This document shows positions 53,429 through 60,275 of a stretch of 60,275 nucleotides of DNA, one piece after another. The notes under the pieces are model-generated. The model was given only the letters and a program-made list of their open reading frames with translations. It had not been told where the DNA came from and searched no databases. Both the position numbers and the translations under genes were made by a program. Origin of the DNA: Ructibacterium gallinarum (GTDB lineage: Bacteria > Bacillota > Clostridia > Monoglobales > Monoglobaceae); NCBI RefSeq assembly GCF_014982785.1, contig NZ_JADCKB010000020.1:1-60275 (forward strand), given 5' to 3'. Numbering within the stretch: the first letter of the stretch is position 1; each line of letters starts with the position of its first letter.

Positions 53429-55423
53429 ATGAATTTAACAATCAACGAAAACGGTTTGACCATACGTTTTTTAACCAATTCAAAAAATCAATTTTGCCTT
53501 GATTATATGGGGCTTACCGAAAATTATCCGAATGCTGCGGGCAGCGACAACAGCAATGACCAATTTAAGCCCGCTTTTCACATTGGAACCGTTCCGGGAC
53601 ACGGATTTTTGGGCAAAAAATTTGGAAGTGAAAGCGAAAGCTATATCTATAGCTCTCACAACGAATATCAAAATAAGTTCGGCAAAAAACTTGAAATTGT
53701 TTTAAGCGGCAAAGACCTTGAGGTCACTTTACATTATCAGTTTTTTAGCGGAATAAACGCATTGCAAACATATACCGAAGTAAAAAATATCAGTCAAAGC
53801 AATCGGTTGCTTTTATACATTACCTCCTTTCACCTGAGCAATATTGAATATCCTGAAAAAATTATGTTGGTTAACAACGGTTGGTGTTCTGAATCTGACG
53901 CGCATTTCTTCTCTCCTGCAGATTTAGGGTTAGTTAAGAAATCGCACGGAATGCCAAGTAAAAGAATTTTTATATCAAATATCGGAACACAATCCACAAA
54001 AGATTACCTCCCGGTCGGATATATTGACGGTATGTTTTGGCAAATAGAAAGCAACACCTCGTGGGAATGGGAAATTGCCGACTGCGGAGAGCTATATTTG
54101 TCGCTTTCCGGACCTTCCGACGAAACCGGCTGGCACAAAACGCTTACGCCGGGTCAAACCTTCAGCAGCGTTAAATCCACCGTTGCGTTCGGCAAAGATT
54201 TTAACGAAGTTATTGCGGATATTACTAAATATCGACGTATAATAAAGGGCAAAAACAGCGCCTTTCTGAAGCAGCCGGTTATATTTAACGACTTTAACAA
54301 CTGTCTTATGGCGGAACCAACATACGAAAAGGAAATTCCATGCATTGATGCAGCCGCAGAAATAGGAGCGGAATACTATTGCGTTGACGGCGGTTGGTTT
54401 AGCGATGGTTCTTGGTGGGACGGAGTCGGCGAATGGAAAGAATCCCGCGCGCGCTTTCACGGAAAGCTCAAAGAGGTTTTCAATTATATTATTGAAAAAG
54501 GTATGCGTCCCGGAATATGGTTAGAACCCGAAGTCATGGGGATCCACTGCCCTGTTGCAGCGTCTTTCTCCGACGACTGTTTCTTCATGCGTCACGGCAA
54601 GCGAGTTATACACCGTAACCGTTACCAATTTGACTTTAGAAACAAAAGGGTTACCGAATATCTTTCATCTGTTGTAGACAGATTGGTAAACGACTATAAT
54701 ATAAAGTTTTTCAAGTTTGATTATAACATTGACGCAGGTGTTGGCACCGAGCTTAATTCCGACAGCTTTGGCGACGGACTGTCCGAACACGGCAAAGCTA
54801 TGCTTAACTGGGTTCGCTCAATAATGGACAAGTACCCCGAAATAATCATCGAAAGCTGTGCCAGCGGCGGAATGCGTATGGATTATTCTACTCTTTCCGT
54901 ATTCCATCTGCAATCAACATCGGATCAGGAGAATTATATCGATACTTCCCTTGTGTCTGCCAACTCGCCCATCGGTTTGTTGCCCGAACAAGCCGGAGTT
55001 TGGTCATACCCGTTAGCGTGCCAGGATACAAACGGTATTATATTTAATATGCTGAACTCTATGCGAAACTGTATGTATATCAGCGGCGAAGTAATGAAGC
55101 TTAGTTCAGAGCAGCTTGCCACCGTTAAAACCGCTGTTTCGCTCTACAAGGAAATCAGAGATGATATAAAAATTTCCATACCGTTTTTTCCGCTCGGAAT
55201 ATCATCATATAATAATCCTTTAAGATGCGTTGGATATGACTCCGGTGATAAAAAGTATATTATTTTGTGGAATTGTTCGGATAAAGCAACCAAAACGGCT
55301 ATCAACATAAGCGGAGGTTCGGTAAAATCGGTTTATCCGCTAAATACAAAAGTTATACCTCTTGAAAATGAATTGGAAATATCGCTGGACAAAATGTCAG
55401 CCTGTATGATTATATACAGTTAG
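53429..55423 (+). CDS. GH36 alpha-galactosidase
   Basis: A 664-aa cytoplasmic retaining glycosidase that removes alpha-galactosyl residues. The ATG at 53429 is preferred, with GCGAGGTGTTCAA upstream; an ATG at 53405 would lie inside the operator and has no ribosome site. GH36 features are YYCVDGGWFSDGSWWDGVGEW, GMRPGIWLEPEVM, the nucleophile region FFKFDYNID (Asp431), the ESCASGGMRMD loop and the acid/base region LQSTSDQENY (Asp499). The N-terminal beta-supersandwich is present though shorter than in the 720-aa classical enzymes. It is the only rightward enzyme gene under the common operator. Substrate beyond an alpha-linked galactose-like sugar is not determined. Confidence 0.9.
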   Translation: MNLTINENGLTIRFLTNSKNQFCLDYMGLTENYPNAAGSDNSNDQFKPAFHIGTVPGHGFLGKKFGSESESYIYSSHNEYQNKFGKKLEIVLSGKDLEVTLHYQFFSGINALQTYTEVKNISQSNRLLLYITSFHLSNIEYPEKIMLVNNGWCSESDAHFFSPADLGLVKKSHGMPSKRIFISNIGTQSTKDYLPVGYIDGMFWQIESNTSWEWEIADCGELYLSLSGPSDETGWHKTLTPGQTFSSVKSTVAFGKDFNEVIADITKYRRIIKGKNSAFLKQPVIFNDFNNCLMAEPTYEKEIPCIDAAAEIGAEYYCVDGGWFSDGSWWDGVGEWKESRARFHGKLKEVFNYIIEKGMRPGIWLEPEVMGIHCPVAASFSDDCFFMRHGKRVIHRNRYQFDFRNKRVTEYLSSVVDRLVNDYNIKFFKFDYNIDAGVGTELNSDSFGDGLSEHGKAMLNWVRSIMDKYPEIIIESCASGGMRMDYSTLSVFHLQSTSDQENYIDTSLVSANSPIGLLPEQAGVWSYPLACQDTNGIIFNMLNSMRNCMYISGEVMKLSSEQLATVKTAVSLYKEIRDDIKISIPFFPLGISSYNNPLRCVGYDSGDKKYIILWNCSDKATKTAINISGGSVKSVYPLNTKVIPLENELEISLDKMSACMIIYS

Positions 55424-55504
55424 TCATATACATTTCAACGCTTAACCGCAAGCTCTCTCATATTATCATGTTTTGAGTTTATTAGCTAAAAGTTTAACTT
55501 CAAT

Positions 55505-55535
55505 GTAACCTTGTTCCAAATTGGAATAAGGTTAC
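55505..55535 (+). terminator. hairpin after the GH36 gene
   Basis: GTAACCTTGTTCCAA pairs with the following TTGGAATAAGGTTAC with one mismatch, giving a stem of about 15 bp with almost no loop. There is no strong T-run. The rest of 55424-55665 shows no gene. It may act as a terminator or as a site for a dimeric protein. Confidence 0.4.
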
Positions 55536-55665
55536 TGTTAACTGCTGTTATCACTAAGAAAGATGTTTCTTATCGCAACGCGTGAAAACTCTAAAACGAC
55601 TTGCCTAACAACTTTTTAACCAATTATTTTTGACCATCGCCGTTAGTTTTGTTTGCTATGCCCTT

Positions 55666-56511
55666 TTAACTATTATTTGCTTTTGTTACTTCATTTCGCT
55701 TTGTTGATGTTTTATCCACTTTATGTTCAAACCCGCGGCGCTGCCGCTCGCTGTCGGGAGTTCTTCCGTACACACGCTTGTACATTTTGCAAAAATAGCT
55801 TGTATCGTTAAAGCCGCACGCCGCGGCAACCGCTTTCAGCTTCATGCACGGGTCGATTTTAAGCATTGTCCTTGCATGATCCAGGCGTATCTTTGTGAGC
55901 ATTTCAAATATTGTTATTCCGTACCTTGCTGAAAAATCACGGCACAGCTTTGCTTTGGAATACGGATAAAACTCCATAATGTCGGCAAGCGTCAGCGGCT
56001 TGCCGAAACTTGCCTCTATATAATCGCGCACAAGCTCGGTCGGCGTTCGCTCCTTTTTCAGAGCCTCGACAAAAAACGCTGCCACTGTACGGTATGTGTT
56101 CGCGGAAAGCAGCGCAGAGTCCGTCATACTCTCCGTTCCGTCGTAAAGCTCCTTTATTTGCAGCAGGGACAGTTCAAAGTTTTTGCCCTTGTACACACTG
56201 CTGCTTTTTACTCCGTAATGCTCAAAAATACTGTGGCACAGCTCACCGTCAAAACCGAGAAATGTGGTCCTGAAATCGGCATCTCCGCTGTATGAATGTG
56301 CCACACCCTTTGACAGAAAGAACATATCCCCGCGTTCAAGCGCAGAGCGGCTGCCGTCAATGCTTATACTGCCGATCCCGCCCGAAACGACAAAAATCTG
56401 CTCCATATCAACACCAAGAGGGCGGTTTATATCATCCTGCTCAAAATTAAATCCCACAGTAACCGGATATATCGGAAACAGTTTTTTGGCATTAAAAGTA
56501 TAGGTTTTCAT
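55666..56511 (-). CDS. AraC-family transcriptional regulator
   Basis: A 281-aa regulator. The N-terminal cupin ligand domain (EQIFVVSGGIGSISIDGS, RGDMFFLSKGVAHSYSG) is followed by two C-terminal HTH motifs (LTLADIMEFYPYSKAKLCRDFSARYG and MKLKAVAAACGFNDTSYFCKMYKRVYGRTP). The start at 56511 has GGAGGAACT directly upstream. It is divergent from the GH2 gene across an AT-rich 142-base gap and most likely activates it in response to the sugar. Base composition is more GC-rich than that of the GRE operons, so this pair may be a separate module. Confidence 0.9.
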   Translation of the reverse strand: MKTYTFNAKKLFPIYPVTVGFNFEQDDINRPLGVDMEQIFVVSGGIGSISIDGSRSALERGDMFFLSKGVAHSYSGDADFRTTFLGFDGELCHSIFEHYGVKSSSVYKGKNFELSLLQIKELYDGTESMTDSALLSANTYRTVAAFFVEALKKERTPTELVRDYIEASFGKPLTLADIMEFYPYSKAKLCRDFSARYGITIFEMLTKIRLDHARTMLKIDPCMKLKAVAAACGFNDTSYFCKMYKRVYGRTPDSERQRRGFEHKVDKTSTKRNEVTKANNS

Positions 56512-56579
56512 AGTTCCTCCGTTCTGATAATATAATTATATAATTTCAACAATAATTATATTGATAAGTCTTTATTTAT

Positions 56580-56597
56580 ATGATATAGTTATATCAT
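56580..56597. promoter_or_regulatory. palindromic site in the AraC-GH2 intergenic region
   Basis: ATGATATAGTTATATCAT is an almost perfect 18-bp palindrome in the very AT-rich gap between the divergent genes. It is a candidate operator for the AraC protein or overlaps the GH2 promoter. I see no single clear -35/-10 pair. Confidence 0.4.
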
Positions 56598-56653
56598 AAT
56601 ATAAATACAAAGTCAAGTGGCATAAAAATTTATTGTAGGAGATGTTTTAACAA

Positions 56654-59014
56654 ATGAAAAAGGTATGTATTTCAAAGGACTGGACATTTTCGTGTCCTGA
56701 GATTCAGGGAAAACAAATCATTGACATTCCTCACGATTATGTGATAGGTCTTAAAAGAGACGCCGCCTCACCCGGCGGTCCGAGCATAGGCTTTTTTACC
56801 GGGACAAGGGGATCCTATACAAAGTATATGAAATTCGGGGACGAAAAGCACATTATTCTCGATATTGACGGCGCGTATATGTGCGCAAGGATTTATCTTA
56901 ACGATAACCTTCTGGATATGCACCCGTACGGATATACGCCGTACCTCGTTGACCTGTCGGACAAGGCATGGCGCGGCATGAGCAACAAGCTCAGCATCGA
57001 TGTATCGCACCTTCAGCCGTCATCACGCTGGTACTCCGGCTCGGGCGTTTACCGCGATGTTTATTTGTGGACGGGCGGCAGCGTAAGGATTGAGCCGTGG
57101 GATATGTTTGTAACCACAAAGGAGCTGCGCGGCGACAGCGCGGCAATCAATGCGAACATAACCGTCAGTGCGGATTTTGACTGCGATGTGGCATTAACGG
57201 TTAAGGCTCTTGACGCAGACGGCATATGCGTTGCGGAAAAGAGCGTTGACCTTGGTGCAAAGGCGGGTAAAAACGGCTGCAATGTATGCCTTGATATAAA
57301 AAATCCAAAGTTGTGGAGCTGTGACACGCCGTATCTGTACACGCTTTGTACCGAGGTATGGGCAAACGGTCAAATTGAGGACACTGCGGAGGTAACCTTC
57401 GGTATACGCACAATTTCGTTTGATGCGAAAAACGGGTTCCTTCTGAACGGCGAGCCGACAAAGCTCCGCGGCGGCTGTATTCACCATGACCACGGAGTCC
57501 TCGGCAGCGCGGAGTTCCCCGCGGCGATACACCGCAAAATCAGCCTGCTTAAAAGCGTCGGCTACAACGCGGTAAGAATCGCGCACAATCCGCCGTCGCT
57601 TACACTTTTGGAGGTCTGCGACAGGCATGGAATGTTGGTTATGGACGAGGCGTTTGATATGTGGAATATACCGAAATCAAACCTAGACTACAGTCTGTGG
57701 TTCCGTGACTGGTGGCAGAGAGATATAAGCTACATGGTGCTACGCGACAGAAATCACCCGTGCGTGATTTCCTACTCAATCGGAAACGAAATCCCGGAGC
57801 GCGACGGGAGCTCGGACGGCGCGGAGTGGTCGGAAAAGCTGGCAAACGCAATAAGAGAGTACGATAGCACAAGACCTGTCACATCCGGAGTTTGCGGCAT
57901 ATGGTTCGGAATCGACAAGGACGCGCCTGTGGACTACAAAGTCGCAAGAATGGGCGGCTTTGACGACGTAGGAAGCGGCACGGTCGAGTCCTCTTGGGGA
58001 AAGCGTACGGAAGCATATATGAAACCGCTTGACATTGTGGGATATAACTATCTATTTGAAAGATACGCAAACGATGCGGGCGAATACCCCGACCGCGTGA
58101 TATGGGGCTCGGAAACTCACGCAATCAACTTCTACGATTCGTGGAAGGCTGTGCTTGAAAATCCAAATGTCATAGGTGATTTCACATGGACGGCATACGA
58201 TAATCTCGGCGAGGTCGGCACAGGTCGCTATGAATGGGCGGAAGAAGGCTTTGTCGATACTATCTCGTTCGGCAACTTTCCGTGGAGGAGCTGCTATCAG
58301 GGCGACTTTGACCTGTGCGGCTACCGCAGACCGCAATCGTATTTCAGAGAGGCAATATGGAAGAGCGACACAGAGCCGCATATTTTCACGACCCACCCAA
58401 GACATAACGGTGACGATTTCAGCGGAACAGGCTGGCACTGGTACGATGTTGCCGACACATGGACATTTGGCGACGAATACATAGGAAAACCGGTAAAAAC
58501 GGATGTATACACTACCGCCGATGAAGTAATATTCATTCTGAACGACACCGAGGTAGGTCGCGCGGTGCCAGAAAAAGGCATAGCAACAGCATTTATCCCC
58601 TACGAGAAGGGCGAACTTACGGCGATTGCGGTAAACGGTGGCAAGCAAGATAAGAGCTTTACACTGAAAACCGCGGGAGAAGCATACAAAATCCGTGTTG
58701 TATCGGAGAAACCGCAGATAGCTGCGGATAACCGCGACCTTTGTTACTTTGACATTTCTATCGAGGACGAAAACGGTAACAGGATAGCCGACGCCGAAAA
58801 CGAAATCAAATGCGAGATATACGGCGGCGAGCTGCTCGGCATTTGCAGCGGAAACCCGAAGAATGACGACCGCTACGGCTCAGCCGTCTGCCATACCTAC
58901 GAGGGCAGAGCTATTGCGATTGCCCGCAGCAGCAAAGAGGGCGATTTGAAAATCCGCATAACCGCAGAAGGTCTGAAAGGCGGCGTCGGAAATATAGTTA
59001 AAGTAATTAAATAG
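56654..59014 (+). CDS. GH2 family glycosidase (beta-galactosidase/beta-glucuronidase type)
   Basis: A 786-aa enzyme without signal peptide. The order is GH2 sugar-binding domain (SSRWYSGSGVYRDVYLW), immunoglobulin-like domain (PKLWSCDTPYLYTL), TIM barrel (KLRGGCIHHDHGVLGS, YNAVRIAHNPPSLTLLEVCDRHGMLVMDEAFD) and C-terminal beta domains. The acid/base is Glu379 in YSIGNEIPE and the nucleophile is Glu487 in WGSETHAINFY. The start has GTAGGAGATGTTTT upstream. It would hydrolyse a beta-galactoside, glucuronide or related substrate inside the cell. Its link to the GRE locus is by proximity only, because it lacks the common operator. Confidence 0.9.
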   Translation: MKKVCISKDWTFSCPEIQGKQIIDIPHDYVIGLKRDAASPGGPSIGFFTGTRGSYTKYMKFGDEKHIILDIDGAYMCARIYLNDNLLDMHPYGYTPYLVDLSDKAWRGMSNKLSIDVSHLQPSSRWYSGSGVYRDVYLWTGGSVRIEPWDMFVTTKELRGDSAAINANITVSADFDCDVALTVKALDADGICVAEKSVDLGAKAGKNGCNVCLDIKNPKLWSCDTPYLYTLCTEVWANGQIEDTAEVTFGIRTISFDAKNGFLLNGEPTKLRGGCIHHDHGVLGSAEFPAAIHRKISLLKSVGYNAVRIAHNPPSLTLLEVCDRHGMLVMDEAFDMWNIPKSNLDYSLWFRDWWQRDISYMVLRDRNHPCVISYSIGNEIPERDGSSDGAEWSEKLANAIREYDSTRPVTSGVCGIWFGIDKDAPVDYKVARMGGFDDVGSGTVESSWGKRTEAYMKPLDIVGYNYLFERYANDAGEYPDRVIWGSETHAINFYDSWKAVLENPNVIGDFTWTAYDNLGEVGTGRYEWAEEGFVDTISFGNFPWRSCYQGDFDLCGYRRPQSYFREAIWKSDTEPHIFTTHPRHNGDDFSGTGWHWYDVADTWTFGDEYIGKPVKTDVYTTADEVIFILNDTEVGRAVPEKGIATAFIPYEKGELTAIAVNGGKQDKSFTLKTAGEAYKIRVVSEKPQIAADNRDLCYFDISIEDENGNRIADAENEIKCEIYGGELLGICSGNPKNDDRYGSAVCHTYEGRAIAIARSSKEGDLKIRITAEGLKGGVGNIVKVIK

Positions 59015-59068
59015 AAGGTAAAAAAATTCAAACTGCAAAAAATTATTTTTTCTATCTTACAAAAAACA

Positions 59069-59106
59069 CAGGGAGAGTAAAAAGTCACCTTTTACTCTCC
59101 CTGTTT
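59069..59106 (+). terminator. terminator after the GH2 gene
   Basis: A perfect 14-bp stem, CAGGGAGAGTAAAA with TTTTACTCTCCCTG, separated by a 7-base loop and followed by TTT. It lies about 55 bases after the GH2 stop codon. Confidence 0.88.
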
Positions 59107-59172
59107 CGTGTCTGGTTGTTTTCTGCAGCGTACTGTAAAGCGAATATAGCTTTGCATATTCGCCACCCTTTG

Positions 59173-60061
59173 CTATAAGCTAGGCGTGCGCGTGACTTCC
59201 TCCGCTATCCCGTCGGTTGTAAGCACGGTTATGCGCGTTGTGTTGCGGATTGTGGTAAGACGGTGCGCAATGGTAAACGTAGTCCTACCCTTTGAAATAC
59301 ATTCAGGCGAGCCCTGAACAATAAGCTCGCTTTCGTTGTCCAGTGCGGAGGTAGCCTCGCCAAGAATGAGAATCGGCGAATTTTTAAGGAACAGCCGTGC
59401 GATTGAGATACATTGCTTTTGTCCTCCCGACAACTTTAGTTCGCGTTCGCCGACATATGTGTCATAGCCGTTTTCAAGTCCGCATATGAACTTATGCGCG
59501 CTCGCTTCCTATGCGGCGGCAACAACCTCATCGCGTGCCGCGTTCGGTTTGCCGTAGCTGATGTTTTCATATACCGTGCCGCTGAACAGGTAGACATCTT
59601 GCTGCACCATGCCTATATTATCACGGAGCTTAATGTAAGCTTTTTTATATCGTGACCGTTAACACGGGTTGTGCCGTCTGTCAGGTCGTAAAACCTCGGT
59701 ATAAGGTTGCAGAGTGTGGTTTTTCAGCCGCCGGACGGACCGACAACCGCAATGTTTTCGCCCGGACTGACATGAAGACTAAAATGGCTCAAAACATAAT
59801 TGCCGTTGTCGTTGTAACGAAAGCTGACATTATCAAAGTCTATTTTACCGACCGCACAGCCAAGCTCCTCTGCATCGGGCGCATCAGCAATTTCCACAGG
59901 CTCGTCCATAATCTCAAAAAATCTTTCTATGCCCATTATGATGCGCTGGACTGATCGGTGAACTCCACTATCTTGCGTATGGACGCTATAAGCGTTTGGA
60001 TATAGAGCAAATATGCAATCAGGTCGGCGGAATTTATCTTTCCGTGGAGCATGAATGTAGT
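59173..60061 (-). pseudogene. ABC exporter (membrane-ATPase fusion) pseudogene, 5' part lost
   Basis: The minus strand encodes the C-terminal part of an MsbA/multidrug-type exporter, broken several times. From right to left: an end of the membrane domain (ADLIAYLLYIQTLIASIRKI), a frameshift near 59955, then MGIERFFEIMDEP. The Walker A region reads GPSGG followed by TGA where a Gly codon is expected. After this come a frame change near 59640, a TAG near 59510, then LSGGQKQ and ILILGEATSALD, where the Walker B Asp is replaced by Gly. The ending has the usual IAHRLTTIRN. The gene has clearly lost function. The upstream membrane domain is missing where the IS3-family element begins. Confidence 0.88.
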
Positions 60062-60175
60062 GATTTTACATTATGTATCTATATCCCCTTAATTTCCGAT
60101 AAAATGTGGCTATGCTCATATATAATTTACAGAAAAAACTTCACACCCGGGTATGCGGACATAATCTTGGACTGT

Positions 60176-60275
60176 TTATATAGCTAATCCAAGACTATGT
60201 CTGTACTCTACCGGACTCATATATCCCAATGACTGTTTGATTCGTTTTGTGTTATACCAGTTGATATAATGATTA
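60176..60275 (-). mobile_element. IS3-family (IS150 group) transposase, C-terminal end, runs off window
   Basis: The minus strand reads INWYNTKRIKQSLGYMSPVEYRHSLGLAI and a TAA at 60176-60178. This is the conserved end of the IS3-family OrfB integrase core (the SP-x-YR box). The rest of the transposase lies beyond the window. The IS end should lie between 60061 and 60176, where the ABC-exporter similarity stops; the inverted repeat cannot be fixed without the other end. Confidence 0.88.

Overview
The window looks like the chromosome of an anaerobic Gram-positive bacterium of the Clostridia (Bacillota). The signs are SLH (S-layer) surface proteins, a lipoprotein-based oligosaccharide ABC importer without its own ATPase, strong GGAGG ribosome binding sites, AddB-type recombination and several oxygen-sensitive glycyl radical enzymes (GREs). 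I cannot name the species.

Region 1 (1-9.5 kb) is visibly GC-rich core chromosome. All its clear genes lie on the minus strand: a ZIP metal transporter, addB, a HAD phosphatase, an RluA-type pseudouridine synthase, a short metH and its stand-alone reactivation-domain protein. Region 2 (9.5-13.9 kb) is a tRNA-Ser(CGA) locus with a truncated tRNA copy, 23-bp direct repeats, a tyrosine integrase, an excisionase-like protein and a small HTH regulator. It looks like the end of an integrated element.

Region 3 (13.9-55.4 kb) is AT-richer and holds one large carbohydrate locus. Its left arm runs leftward from a promoter at about 34.85 kb: a GH88 unsaturated-uronyl hydrolase, a three-gene sugar importer, two giant secreted heparinase II/III-like proteins, two further secreted proteins and two SLH proteins. 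A LacI-family regulator is divergent from it. Two more leftward operons (53.0-42.9 kb and 42.8-36.1 kb) encode three divergent GREs, two radical-SAM activating enzymes, a DeoC-type aldolase, an FGGY sugar kinase, a zinc alcohol dehydrogenase, an SMP-30-type lactonase, a GH43-like protein, a raffinose-synthase-like GH36 protein, an unrecognised 572-aa protein and a zinc ribbon. A second GH36 gene reads rightward at 53.4 kb. Four promoters carry near-identical palindromes of the form CATTAWCGWTAATG next to the start of transcription, so the LacI-family protein probably controls the whole locus.

Region 4 (55.6-60.3 kb) has an AraC regulator divergent from a GH2 enzyme, then an ABC-exporter pseudogene cut by an IS3-family element that runs off the window.

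My reading of the locus (inference): an extracellular uronic-acid-containing polysaccharide is cleaved by lyase-like enzymes at the cell surface. Fragments are imported and trimmed by cytoplasmic GH88, GH36 and GH43 enzymes. The monomers then enter a radical pathway in which GRE chemistry makes a deoxy sugar, FGGY kinase and dehydrogenase steps prepare it, and DeoC splits it. The usual uronate genes (kduI, kduD, kdgK, kdgA) are absent from the window. The three GREs have three different catalytic-cysteine contexts, so they probably do three different reactions. This is the best candidate for an undescribed system here.
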